Positions 32,762 through 41,220 of a stretch of DNA of 64,000 nucleotides are shown here, piece after piece (position 1 is the first letter of the stretch; the number at the start of each line of letters is the position of its first letter). Origin of the DNA: Pseudomonas sp. Irchel 3E13 (lineage in GTDB: Bacteria; Pseudomonadota; Gammaproteobacteria; Pseudomonadales; Pseudomonadaceae). Location: positions 111,962-175,961 of the forward strand of contig NZ_FYDX01000016.1 of NCBI RefSeq assembly GCF_900187455.1, given 5' to 3'. Below the pieces are notes generated by a model. It was given only the letters and a program-made list of their open reading frames with translations, searched no databases and was not told the origin of the DNA. Position numbers and translations under genes: made by a program.

Positions 32762-34315
32762 TCACAGCATCTTCTCCAACCCGACGGCCTTTGTGATCCA
32801 GGCATTGAAACGCCGCCACAGGCCGCCGGGTTCGGTGGTCAGCACGCGCCGCTGGCCGTTGTCCTCGGTGACCCACACCAGCTTCCCGTCCTGCAATTCC
32901 ACCTGATACGCCACCGCTGGCGCCGTGCCCTGGATCGCCAGGTCGCGGGTGTATTGCGCCAGCTCCGGGCTGTCCACCAGCACCCCGACTTCGGTGTTCC
33001 ATAGCACCGAGCGCGGGTCGAAATTGAATGAGCCGATGAACGTCTTCTGCCGGTCGAAGACGATCGCTTTGCTGTGCAGGCTCGAATCCGAGCCGCCACT
33101 GACGCTGTAGCGCGGCTGCCCCGGATCACCGGGCTGGCGCCGCAATTCGAAGAGTTTCACGCCGTGCTCCAGCAACGCCTTGCGATAAGGCGCGTAGCCA
33201 CCGTGCACGGCCGGTACGTCGGTGGCTTCCAGGGAGTTGGTCAGCAGGCTCACCGAGACGCCGGCGTCGGCGCGTCCGGTCAGGTACAGCAGGCCCGGCT
33301 CGCGGGGGACGAAGTACGCCGAGATGAGGATCAGTTCATGGCGCACGTTGTTGAGGTCCGGCGCCAGTTGCTGGCTCATCAGCAACTGCGGGTCCGGCTC
33401 GTCGTCGGCCAGCACTTTGCTCGGCGCATCCCACAGGGCCTGGCTGTGGGCCCAGATCAGTTCGTTGCGCCAGATGTCGAGGCGCGGCTGGGTCTGGTAG
33501 GCCATCAGCCGGTCGTAGAGTTGTTTGTGCTGCAGCCGCGCCTCGGCCAGTGATTGTTCCAGGCGCTGGCGGCTGGCGCGCAGGTCGTCGGCGTCCGGCT
33601 GGCGGTAGAGAAAATCACCGATGGGCTGGCTCAGGGCGCTGTTCCAGTACTGGTCGAAGCTGTGCCCGAGTTGTTCGGCGACCGGACCGACGCCCAGCAG
33701 GTCGATGTCGGTGAAGTTCAGGTTCGGCTCGGCGTCGAAATAGGCGTCGCCCAGGTTGCGCCCGCCGACGATGGCCATGCTGTTGTCCACCAGCCAGAGC
33801 TTGTTGTGCATCCGCCGGTGTTGGCGCGAGAGGTTGAACAGCCGGCCCATGGCGCGGGTGACGCCGGTGCTGCGGCCCAGTTGCAGCGGGTTGAACACGC
33901 GGATCTGAATGTTCGGATGGGCGGCCAGCACGCCCATCTCGGTGTCCTGACCATCGCTGGTGGTGTCGTCGAGCAGGATGCGCACCCGCACCCCGCGGTC
34001 GGCGGCGGCCAGCAGTTCATGCACCAGTGCCCGGGTGCTGAGGCCGTCGTTGACGATGTAGTACTGCAGGTCGATGCTGCTTTGCGCGTTGCGGACCAGC
34101 TCGGCGCGGGCGCGGAAGGCTTCGTTGCTGTTGGGCAGCAGGCGAAAGCCGGAGCGCCCGTCATAGGCCGCGGCCTGACGTTGCACCGAGCGGCCGAACG
34201 CCGATTCGTTGGCCGGCAGCGCCTGGCTGACATCGCGCGGGGCGCTGACGCTGGCACAGCCATTCAGGGCCAGCAGCAGGGTGAGCAGGAAGGGCAGCAG
34301 CCGATAACTGGTCAA
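32762..34315 (-). CDS. Phospholipase D-family lipoprotein (ClsC/YmdC-like cardiolipin synthase)
   Basis: A 517-residue protein with two complete HKD motifs: His170, Lys172 and Asp177 in MHNKLWLVDNSMAIVGG, and His414, Lys416 and Asp421 in LHSKAIVFDRQKTFIGSFN. The N-terminus is a lipoprotein signal with lipobox LNGC (Cys20). This two-HKD layout fits ClsC-like phospholipid transferases at the membrane. The only usable start is a TTG at 34313-34315. It converges on the immunity array, ending 48 bases from it, with no clear terminator between. It is unlikely to be a type VI effector because of the lipoprotein signal and opposite strand. Confidence 0.87.
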   Translation of the reverse strand: MTSYRLLPFLLTLLLALNGCASVSAPRDVSQALPANESAFGRSVQRQAAAYDGRSGFRLLPNSNEAFRARAELVRNAQSSIDLQYYIVNDGLSTRALVHELLAAADRGVRVRILLDDTTSDGQDTEMGVLAAHPNIQIRVFNPLQLGRSTGVTRAMGRLFNLSRQHRRMHNKLWLVDNSMAIVGGRNLGDAYFDAEPNLNFTDIDLLGVGPVAEQLGHSFDQYWNSALSQPIGDFLYRQPDADDLRASRQRLEQSLAEARLQHKQLYDRLMAYQTQPRLDIWRNELIWAHSQALWDAPSKVLADDEPDPQLLMSQQLAPDLNNVRHELILISAYFVPREPGLLYLTGRADAGVSVSLLTNSLEATDVPAVHGGYAPYRKALLEHGVKLFELRRQPGDPGQPRYSVSGGSDSSLHSKAIVFDRQKTFIGSFNFDPRSVLWNTEVGVLVDSPELAQYTRDLAIQGTAPAVAYQVELQDGKLVWVTEDNGQRRVLTTEPGGLWRRFNAWITKAVGLEKML

Positions 34316-34373
34316 ATGAGGATTCCGTGGTCGCGGGGCAGTTGAACTGTAGACCGCGCGAAGCGGCGCAACG

Positions 34374-35804
34374 TTACCCGGCGATTACCTCCTCGGCCAG
34401 TAGACGAATGGCGGTTTCGCCGACGGTGCGCACCGCGGCCTCGATCGCCGGGCTCGGCCGGGCGGCGTAGTTCATGCGCAGGCAATTGCGGTACTTGCCC
34501 GACGCGGAAAAGATGCTGCCCATGGCGATCTGTACGCCTTGGCCGAGCAGGGCGCGATTGAGGCGCAGGGTGTCGAAGTGTTCCGGCAATTCGACCCAGA
34601 GCAGGAAGCTGCCCTGTGGCCGGCTGACCCGGGTGCCTTGCGGGAAGTAGCGAGTGACCCAGTCGATCATCTGGTCGCGGCCGCGCTGGTATTGGCTGCG
34701 CATGCGCCGCAGGTGGGGCTGATAGTGGCCGGCCTCGATGAAGTCGGCGATCGCCAATTGCGGCTGGGGCGCGGTGCTGCCGGTGCTGATGTATTTCATG
34801 TGCAGCACCCGTTCGAAGTAGCGCCCCGGCGCGACCCAGCCGATGCGCAAACCGGGAGCGAGGGTCTTGGAGAAGGAACTGCACAGCAACACGCGTCCGT
34901 CATCGTCGAAGGACTTGATAGTCCGCGGTCGTGGGTAGGTGTAGGCCAGGTCGCCATACACATCGTCCTCGAGGATCGCCACGTCAAAGCGCTGGGCCAG
35001 GCTCAACAGCGCGCGTTTGCGGGCCTCGGGCATGATGTAGCCGAGCGGGTTGTTGCAGCTTGGCGTCACTTGGATCAGCTTGATCGGCCACTGTTCCAGC
35101 GCCAGTTCCAGGGCTTCGAGGCTGATGCCGGTGAGCGGGTCGGTGGGGATTTCCATGGCTTTCATGCCCAGGCCCTTGAGGGTCTGCATGGCGCCGTGGA
35201 AGCTCGGTGAATCCACCGCGACGATGTCCCCCGGTTCGCACACGGCGCGGATGCTCGCCGACAACGCTTCGTGGCAGTCGGTGGTGATCACCAGGTCGGC
35301 GGCGTTGACCGTGCAGCCGGAGTCGAGCATCAGCCGCGCCACTTGTTCGCGCAGGGCCAGGTTGCCGCTGATGGTGTCGTAGTAGAGGCCCGGCATGTCC
35401 TGGCGGCGGCTGAGCTGGGCCAGGCTGCGCAGCAGCGGTTTCAGGGTCGGGCTGTCGACATCGGGCATGCCGCGGCCCAGTTGCACCACATCCTTGCGCG
35501 GCACGCTGCGCACCAACTCCACCACGTGTTCCCACTGCGAGATATCCACAGGCCGCTGTGCCGGCCGACCTATCGCCGGCAGGGCCGGGAGGTTGCGGTG
35601 TTGCGGCACGAAGTAGCCGGACTTGGGCCGCGGCGCCACCAGGCCGTTGTCTTCCAGCAGTCGATAGGCCTGCTGCACGGTGCTCAGGCTGACCCCGTGT
35701 TCAAGGCTCAGGGCGCGTATCGACGGCAGGCGGTCACCCGGACGGTACAGGCCCTGTTCGATGCGGGCGCCCAGCAGTTCGGCGAGGTTGAGGTAGAGGG
35801 TCAT
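34374..35804 (-). CDS. MocR-family GntR/aminotransferase-type transcriptional regulator
   Basis: A 476-residue fusion. The first 70 residues are a GntR winged helix-turn-helix (GDRLPSIRALSLEHGVSLST followed by VQQAYRLLEDNGLV), and the rest is a fold-type I aminotransferase-like domain with the PLP lysine Lys313 in CSSFSKTLAPGLRIGW and the SCNNPLGYIM segment. MocR proteins sense PLP-linked ligands and regulate vitamin B6, amino acid or GABA-related genes. It is divergent from the DUF1127 gene (179 bases between starts), which is a possible target. No ligand is assigned. Confidence 0.9.
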   Translation of the reverse strand: MTLYLNLAELLGARIEQGLYRPGDRLPSIRALSLEHGVSLSTVQQAYRLLEDNGLVAPRPKSGYFVPQHRNLPALPAIGRPAQRPVDISQWEHVVELVRSVPRKDVVQLGRGMPDVDSPTLKPLLRSLAQLSRRQDMPGLYYDTISGNLALREQVARLMLDSGCTVNAADLVITTDCHEALSASIRAVCEPGDIVAVDSPSFHGAMQTLKGLGMKAMEIPTDPLTGISLEALELALEQWPIKLIQVTPSCNNPLGYIMPEARKRALLSLAQRFDVAILEDDVYGDLAYTYPRPRTIKSFDDDGRVLLCSSFSKTLAPGLRIGWVAPGRYFERVLHMKYISTGSTAPQPQLAIADFIEAGHYQPHLRRMRSQYQRGRDQMIDWVTRYFPQGTRVSRPQGSFLLWVELPEHFDTLRLNRALLGQGVQIAMGSIFSASGKYRNCLRMNYAARPSPAIEAAVRTVGETAIRLLAEEVIAG

Positions 35805-35982
35805 GAGCGTACTCCAGACAGGCTTGTAGGACGCAACCAGTACAGATGTCGGAAAAATACAGCATTCAGAGTGAATTTGGCGAAATCTGTATGGAAATAA
35901 TAGTCGCCGGTTGGATCTGTAATGCTTTTTCCCGCGCGCGCATCATTTCTTCACGGTTTCCCACCCTGAAAGGAGTGACGCG

Positions 35983-36213
35983 ATGAACGGCCTGAGTGAT
36001 GTGCGATTGAAGTTGTATGGCTGCGAGCTGGAGCAAGGCCAGCGCAAATCACTGATCGACACGCCGACCGGCATGGGCCGCCTGGGCCTGATGCTGCATC
36101 GCTGGCGCACCCGCCGGGCGCTGCTCGAGCTGACGCCCGATCAGTTGAATGACATCGGTCTGAGCCGCGAGGCCGCCGAGGAAGAAGGGCTCAAGCCGTT
36201 CTGGCGCTCGTGA
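35983..36213 (+). CDS. DUF1127 small protein
   Basis: A 76-residue protein. Its C-terminal half, MLHRWRTRRALLELTPDQLN then DIGLSREAAEEEGLKPFWRS, is the DUF1127 motif (W-x-x-R-R-x-x-L-x-x-L-x-x-x-L-x-D-I-G). AAGGAGTG lies well spaced before the ATG. Members of the family bind RNA or partner proteins and affect phosphate, polyamine or carbon metabolism in alphaproteobacteria. Here it lies between a MocR regulator and the puuB-like gene, with which it converges (6 bases apart). Confidence 0.87.
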   Translation: MNGLSDVRLKLYGCELEQGQRKSLIDTPTGMGRLGLMLHRWRTRRALLELTPDQLNDIGLSREAAEEEGLKPFWRS

Positions 36214-36219
36214 TACGGG

Positions 36220-37524
36220 TCAGGTCAGTTCCTTGAGCCGATGCCAGAGCATGCCCAGCGCCAGCAATGGCGAGCGCAGGTGTTTGCCGCCGGGGAAGGT
36301 GATGTGCGGGACCCGGGCGAACAGGTCGAAACGCCCGCTCTGCTGGCCGCTGATGGCTTCGCCGAGCAGGCGGCCGGCCAGGTGCGTGGCATTCAGTCCA
36401 TGCCCGGCATACGCCTGTGCGTAATACACATTGGGCTGGTCGCGTAGCCGACCGATCTGCGGCAGGCGGTTGGCGCCGATGCCGATCATGCCGCCCCACT
36501 GAAAGTCGATGCGCACGTCCGCCAATTGCGGGAACACCTTGAGCATCTTCGGCTGCATGTAGGCGCCGATGTCTTTTGGGTCACGGCCGGAATAATGGCA
36601 GGCCCCGCCGAACAGCAGCCGGTGGTCGGCGGACAGGCGGAAGTAATCCACGGTGACCCGCTGATCGCACACGGCCATGTTCTGCGGCAACAGTTGCCGC
36701 GCCCGTTCCTCGCCCAGCGGCTCGGTAGCGATGATGTAGCTGCCAGCGGGAAGAACCTTGCCGCCCAACTCGCGGTTGAGGTCGTTCAGGTAGGCGTTGC
36801 AGCACAGCACCAGGGTGCTGGCGCGGACGCTGCCTTGCTCGGTGTGCACCGTCACCTGCGGGCCGTAGTTGATGCGAGTGACGGCGGACTGTTCGAAAAT
36901 CTGCACGCCCAGTTGCGTCGCCGCTGCCGCCTCGCCGAGGGCCAGGTTCAGCGGGTGCAGGTGGCCGGAACCCATGTCGATCAGGCCGCCGGCGTAGCGG
37001 TCGGAGCCGATCACGCTGTGCATCTGTTCGGGCTGGACCAGGCGCAGTTCGTGGCGATAACCAAGGTCGCGCAGGGCCTGGGCCTCTTCGGCGAAATCGT
37101 CGAATTCGCCCGGCTTGTTCGCCAGGTCGCAGTAGCCCCAGGTCAGATCGCAGGGGATGTCGTGGCGTTCGACCCGCTGGCGGACGATTTCCACCGCTTC
37201 GAGGCCCATCAGCTTCATCTGGCGCACGCCGTCTTCGCCGATCACCGGGCGGAATTGCTCAAGGCCGTGGCCGACGCCGCGGATCAGTTGCCCGCCATTG
37301 CGTCCGCTGGCGCCCCAGCCGACCTTGCGCGCTTCCAGCAGGATCACGCTGAAACCGCGGTCGGCCAGCTCGATGGCGGTGTTCAGCCCCGAGTAACCGC
37401 CGCCGACCACACAGACGTCACAGCGCAGTTCTCCGGTCAGGCGCGGGTAGTCCGGCTGCGGGACGCTGCTGGCGGCGTAATAGGAAGCGGTGTGCGAGGT
37501 TGACTGCTGAGCGCGAGGCGGCAT
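36220..37524 (-). CDS. puuB: FAD-dependent gamma-glutamylpolyamine oxidase (PuuB/PauB type)
   Basis: A 434-residue flavoprotein of the DAO family. The FAD-binding dinucleotide motif CVVGGGYSGLNTAIELADRG lies at about residues 37-56, with the ARKVGWGASGRNGGQLIRG segment next, and the FAD-contact region YYAQAYAGHGLNATHLAG near the C-terminus. It would oxidise a gamma-glutamylated polyamine to the aldehyde used by the KauB/PuuC-type dehydrogenases at 1914 or 20023. In P. aeruginosa a pauB paralogue is found in the corresponding place near dadA. Other DAO oxidases (e.g. glycine or sarcosine types) are less likely given the length and context. Confidence 0.85.
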   Translation of the reverse strand: MPPRAQQSTSHTASYYAASSVPQPDYPRLTGELRCDVCVVGGGYSGLNTAIELADRGFSVILLEARKVGWGASGRNGGQLIRGVGHGLEQFRPVIGEDGVRQMKLMGLEAVEIVRQRVERHDIPCDLTWGYCDLANKPGEFDDFAEEAQALRDLGYRHELRLVQPEQMHSVIGSDRYAGGLIDMGSGHLHPLNLALGEAAAATQLGVQIFEQSAVTRINYGPQVTVHTEQGSVRASTLVLCCNAYLNDLNRELGGKVLPAGSYIIATEPLGEERARQLLPQNMAVCDQRVTVDYFRLSADHRLLFGGACHYSGRDPKDIGAYMQPKMLKVFPQLADVRIDFQWGGMIGIGANRLPQIGRLRDQPNVYYAQAYAGHGLNATHLAGRLLGEAISGQQSGRFDLFARVPHITFPGGKHLRSPLLALGMLWHRLKELT

Positions 37525-37680
37525 CGGGTAGTGGTCCTGAGGCGGGCTATGCGGCGCAGGATATGTCTTGCATCAGGTCGGAACAATATCGGACTGAACG
37601 CGTCATGCGACTTAGGGCTCAGTCGTTGCCGGGATGATGCTCGGCGGCTCACCGGAGTCGCCGAGGCTAGCGGTGCGCAC

Positions 37681-38292
37681 TCATTTGATTACTTTCATGG
37701 GCGACACATTGACTGCCGGCAGTCCGAGACTGGAAAGATCAATGACTCTGACGTTTTCCGCGGGCTCTTCCGGATCGACCGCGGGGTCGACCGCTTCAAG
37801 CTTTATATCGGTTATCAATATATTGGCTTTGTCCGTATCTATATCGCCCCAGTTGATGATCGAAAGTCGCCCATGGGTGATGGGGGCAAAGTGCTTTATT
37901 GTGAAGCGGTGACTATAAGTTTGTTCCTTGACGGAAACGCGTATAGACCCCGCCGGGTGCGATATGTCAGGGAATAGAGGATATAAAAAAAGATAAGCGA
38001 TCAATTCCCCTGTCAGACGATTTGCATCGTTGTCGAACTGGGCGCCACTTTGCATTGTTCCCCCGGTGGGAACAGCTTTTGCCGTGATCGTTAGCCGAAA
38101 GTGAATGCCCCACAAGTTATCGGACTTAGGGATTATTTGTTGGAGGTTTCCATTGGATGGGCCGTCAAGTCCATTGGTAAGTAACCATTTTTTATTGTTC
38201 CATGAAATAATTTCAAACGTTAAAGGTTGTCCTGCCATCGTTGTCCATGGTTCAGTTCCTGATTCAAAATTTCCATTTTTAATAAGGTTCAT
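37681..38292 (-). CDS. Orphan protein with a carbohydrate-binding-like N-terminus, lower GC
   Basis: A 203-residue protein that I do not recognise. It begins MNLIKNGNFESGTEPWTTMA, a start typical of jelly-roll carbohydrate-binding modules, and is rich in beta-strand-like stretches (LWGIHFRLTITAK, HRFTIKHFAPI) with no signal peptide. A short acidic linker (DPAVDPEEPAENV) precedes the C-terminal 30 residues. Its codon use is clearly more AT-rich than that of puuB and ykgJ on either side, which suggests transfer. No neighbour points to a role; lectin-like binding is a guess. Confidence 0.55.
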   Translation of the reverse strand: MNLIKNGNFESGTEPWTTMAGQPLTFEIISWNNKKWLLTNGLDGPSNGNLQQIIPKSDNLWGIHFRLTITAKAVPTGGTMQSGAQFDNDANRLTGELIAYLFLYPLFPDISHPAGSIRVSVKEQTYSHRFTIKHFAPITHGRLSIINWGDIDTDKANILITDIKLEAVDPAVDPEEPAENVRVIDLSSLGLPAVNVSPMKVIK

Positions 38293-38515
38293 GATCGCGC
38301 GTCCAAGTTGTTAAGCGCCGTTTTGGCACTTCAAACAATAGGCGCTTGCCGGGAGGGCGAAAACTGACATTTTTAACAGTAGTGAACCTGGATATTCGGT
38401 GCGAAGGTGGATGATTTACTCATCGGACCGTGGATTAATAATTTTGCGGTGGTTGGGCTTCATGTTTGACGAGCCCTTCGGCAAAATACCGAGCCGTCCC
38501 TGTCAGTGTCCTCTC

Positions 38516-38869
38516 ATGTCCTGTAACAGCCATAAGATTCGCTTCCTGCGCGAACAGATTCCGTCGTTCGACTGCGTGCCCGGCTGCCACGACTGCTGCG
38601 GGCCGGTGACCACTTCCAGCGAGGAGATGGCACGCCTGCCGCGCAAGAGCGCCGAGGAGCAGGAGGCCGCGCTGGCCGAACTCAACTGCGTGCACCTCGG
38701 GCCCCAAGGCTGCACGGTGTACGAGGAACGGCCGCTGATCTGCCGGCTGTTCGGCACCACGCCGCGCTTGCCGTGCCCGCGTGGGCGCGGCCCGCAAGAG
38801 ATGATCGATGCGGGCGCTGAGCAATTAATTCATCAGTTCATCGCCAGCACCCGTCAGGTGCTGGTGTAG
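38516..38869 (+). CDS. YkgJ family cysteine cluster protein
   Basis: A 117-residue protein, MSCNSHKIRFLREQIPSFDC and on. Cysteines are arranged as C-x3-C-x2-CC (VPGCHDCCGPV), followed by CVHLGPQGCTVYEERPLICR. This is the YkgJ (zinc/iron-chelating) pattern. The start at 38516 is preferred because the upstream 39 codons read through AT-rich, non-family sequence. Function in the cell is not known; the cysteines probably bind a metal or Fe-S cluster. It converges on dadR with only three bases between the stops. Confidence 0.83.
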   Translation: MSCNSHKIRFLREQIPSFDCVPGCHDCCGPVTTSSEEMARLPRKSAEEQEAALAELNCVHLGPQGCTVYEERPLICRLFGTTPRLPCPRGRGPQEMIDAGAEQLIHQFIASTRQVLV

Positions 38870-38872
38870 AAA

Positions 38873-39361
38873 TCAGTCGGGAATCGGCAGGTTCAGGCTT
38901 TCCTTCACTTCTTCCATGACGATGTAGCTCTTCGATTCGCGCACGTGCGGCAGCTTCAGCAGGATGTCGCCGAGCAGCTTGCGGTACGAGGCCATTTCGG
39001 AAATCCGCGCTTTCACCAGGTAGTCGAAGTCACCCGAGACCAGATGGCATTCCAGCACGTGCGGCAGCTTGAGCACGGCGCGGCGGAATTCCTCGAAGGT
39101 GTCGCCGGACTTGTAGTCCAGGCTGATCTCCACGAACACCAGCAGGCTGCCCTTGAGGTGCTGCGGATTGAGGCGGGCGTTGTAGCCCATGATGATGCCT
39201 TCGCGCTCCAGGCGGCGGACCCGCTCAGTGCACGGTGTGGTCGAAAGTCCGACCTTTTCGCCCAGCTCGGTGAAGGAAATACGCCCGTCGGTCTGCAGGA
39301 TGCGCAGGATATTCCGGTCGATCTTGTCCAGTTCACGCTTGCTTTGGTGCTGGGTTCTCAT
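38873..39361 (-). CDS. dadR: Lrp/AsnC-type regulator DadR of the alanine catabolic operon
   Basis: A 162-residue Lrp-family regulator. The helix-turn-helix ISFTELGEKVGLSTTPCTER lies near the N-terminus and is followed by the RAM/AsnC ligand domain (LVFVEISLDYKSGDTFEEFR, ECHLVSGDFDYLVKARI). The start MRTQHQSKRELDKIDRN is clear; the 106-codon upward extension is rejected. It is divergent from dadA by 155 bases, as in P. aeruginosa, where DadR responds to L-alanine and activates dadAX. The shared intergenic region probably contains its operator. Confidence 0.92.
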   Translation of the reverse strand: MRTQHQSKRELDKIDRNILRILQTDGRISFTELGEKVGLSTTPCTERVRRLEREGIIMGYNARLNPQHLKGSLLVFVEISLDYKSGDTFEEFRRAVLKLPHVLECHLVSGDFDYLVKARISEMASYRKLLGDILLKLPHVRESKSYIVMEEVKESLNLPIPD

Positions 39362-39516
39362 AGTGGATGCCCCTTTGTAAAAGCCAACTTTGCCGAGAAT
39401 TCTCGCCAAATATAGGTTTTTATATAGTGAAATGCACTGCCTCGAGTTTTTTACACTGCGCGCATTCATGCCTTTCACAATAAATGTCTGCGGTGCGCCG
39501 CTTCGAGGGATACAAC

Positions 39517-40818
39517 ATGCGCGTTCTGGTACTTGGTAGCGGTGTGATCGGAACCGCCAGTGCCTACTATCTGGCCCGGCAAGGTTTCGAAGTCGTGGTG
39601 GTCGATCGCCAGCCGGCGGTGGCCATGGAAACCAGTTTCGCCAACGCCGGCCAGGTCTCGCCAGGTTATGCCTCGCCATGGGCCGCGCCGGGCGTTCCGC
39701 TGAAAGCCATCAAGTGGCTGCTGCAGCGCCACGCACCGCTGGCGATCAAGGCCACGGGCGACGTCGACCAGTACCTGTGGATGGCCCAGATGCTGCGCAA
39801 CTGCACCGCGAACCGCTACGCGGTGAACAAGGAGCGCATGGTGCGTCTGTCCGAGTACAGCCGCGACTGCCTCGACGAACTGCGCGCTGAAACCGGCATC
39901 GCCTACGAAGGCCGCTCCCTCGGCACCACCCAACTGTTCCGCACCCAGGCGCAACTGGACAACGCCGCCAAGGACATCGCCGTCCTCGAACAGGCCGGCG
40001 TGCCTTACGAGCTGCTGGACCGCGAAGGCATCGCCCGCGTCGAGCCGGCCCTGGCCAACGTTTCCGACATCCTCGCCGGCGCGCTGCGCCTGCCGAATGA
40101 CCAGACTGGCGACTGCCAACTGTTCACCACCCGCCTCGCGGACATGGCGATCAAGCTGGGCGTCGAGTTCCGCTTCGGCCAGAACATTCAGCGCCTGGAC
40201 TTCGCCGGTGACCGCATCAACGGCGTATGGATCGACGGCAAGCTGGAAACCGCCGACCGCTACGTGCTGGCGCTCGGCAGCTACTCGCCGCAACTGCTCA
40301 AGCCGCTCGGCATCAAGGCGCCGGTCTACCCGCTCAAGGGTTACTCGCTGACTGTGCCGATCACCAACCCGGACATGGCACCGACCTCGACCATTCTCGA
40401 CGAGACCTACAAGGTCGCCATCACCCGTTTCGACAACCGCATCCGCGTGGGCGGCATGGCTGAAATCGCTGGTTTTGACCTGTCGCTCAACCCGCGTCGG
40501 CGCGAAACGCTGGAGATGATCGTCAACGATCTCTATCCTCTGGGCGGCAACCTGAGCGAGGCCGAATTCTGGACCGGCCTGCGCCCGACCACCCCGGACG
40601 GTACGCCGATCGTGGGTGCCACACCGTTCCGCAACCTGTTCCTCAACACCGGTCACGGCACGCTCGGCTGGACCATGGCATGCGGCTCCGGCCGTCTGCT
40701 GGCTGACCTGATCGCCCGGAAAAAGCCGCAGATCAGTGCCGAAGGCCTCGATATTTCACGCTACGGACAACACCAGGAGACCGCCAAGCATGGCAATCCA
40801 GCGCCAGCTCACCAATGA
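39517..40818 (+). CDS. dadA: D-amino acid dehydrogenase
   Basis: A 433-residue FAD enzyme oxidising D-alanine and other D-amino acids to 2-oxo acids, feeding electrons to the respiratory chain. The FAD motif VLVLGSGVIGTASAYYLARQ is at the N-terminus, NAGQVSPGYASPWAAPGVP is the typical DadA segment, and NTGHGTLGWTMACGSGRLLA is the C-terminal FAD motif. The start MRVLVLGSG is preferred over an 11-codon longer frame. Its last 29 bases overlap the ridA-family gene, indicating coupled translation. Confidence 0.96.
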   Translation: MRVLVLGSGVIGTASAYYLARQGFEVVVVDRQPAVAMETSFANAGQVSPGYASPWAAPGVPLKAIKWLLQRHAPLAIKATGDVDQYLWMAQMLRNCTANRYAVNKERMVRLSEYSRDCLDELRAETGIAYEGRSLGTTQLFRTQAQLDNAAKDIAVLEQAGVPYELLDREGIARVEPALANVSDILAGALRLPNDQTGDCQLFTTRLADMAIKLGVEFRFGQNIQRLDFAGDRINGVWIDGKLETADRYVLALGSYSPQLLKPLGIKAPVYPLKGYSLTVPITNPDMAPTSTILDETYKVAITRFDNRIRVGGMAEIAGFDLSLNPRRRETLEMIVNDLYPLGGNLSEAEFWTGLRPTTPDGTPIVGATPFRNLFLNTGHGTLGWTMACGSGRLLADLIARKKPQISAEGLDISRYGQHQETAKHGNPAPAHQ

Positions 40819-41143
40819 GCGCATGAGTCAGATCGTCACCCACAACGGCACCCTGTATCTGGCGGGCCAGGTGGGCAACGACATGAACGCCGGGATCGAA
40901 CAACAGACCCGTGAAACGCTGGGCAATATCGAACGCCTGCTGGACCTGGCAGGCACCGACAAGAACCGCCTGCTTTCGGTGACCATTTACCTGAAAGACA
41001 TCGATGCCGATTTCCAGGGCATGAACGCGGTGTGGGACAAGTGGCTGCCCAAAGGCGTCGCACCGGCCCGCGCCACGGTCGAGGCCAAGCTCTGCGAACC
41101 GGAAATCCTGGTTGAAATGTCGGTGGTTGCCGCGCTTCCGTAA
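40790..41143 (+). CDS. RidA family protein
   Basis: A 117-residue RidA/YjgF-type protein. The trimer/active-site block has NGTLYLAGQVGNDM and the C-terminal PARATVEAKLCEPEILVEM, with the family arginine in ARATVEA. RidA proteins hydrolyse reactive imines such as those made by amino acid oxidases, which suits its position between dadA and dadX. The gene begins within the last 29 bases of dadA. The same gene is present in the P. aeruginosa dad cluster. Confidence 0.93.
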   Translation: MAIQRQLTNERMSQIVTHNGTLYLAGQVGNDMNAGIEQQTRETLGNIERLLDLAGTDKNRLLSVTIYLKDIDADFQGMNAVWDKWLPKGVAPARATVEAKLCEPEILVEMSVVAALP

Positions 41144-41158
41144 CGCTCTCTCGTCTTC

Positions 41159-41190
41159 ACCCGGTGCCGTTCAGGCGCCGGGTCTTTTTT
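41159..41190 (+). terminator. Intrinsic terminator inside the dad operon (ridA/dadX gap)
   Basis: The stem ACCCGGTGCC/GGCGCCGGGT (one G-T wobble; 41159-41168 and 41174-41183) has a GTTCA loop and is followed by CTTTTTT. It ends 30 bases before dadX and may attenuate dadX relative to dadA. Confidence 0.8.
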
Positions 41191-41220
41191 CCTCAAACAG
41201 ACTGCCAGAAGGCTGCCGTC

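Noticed and set aside
32762..34315. Phospholipase D-type protein as a second T6SS effector of the island
   Set aside because: It has a lipoprotein signal, lies on the opposite strand and matches ClsC-like envelope enzymes. No VgrG or adaptor link is visible.
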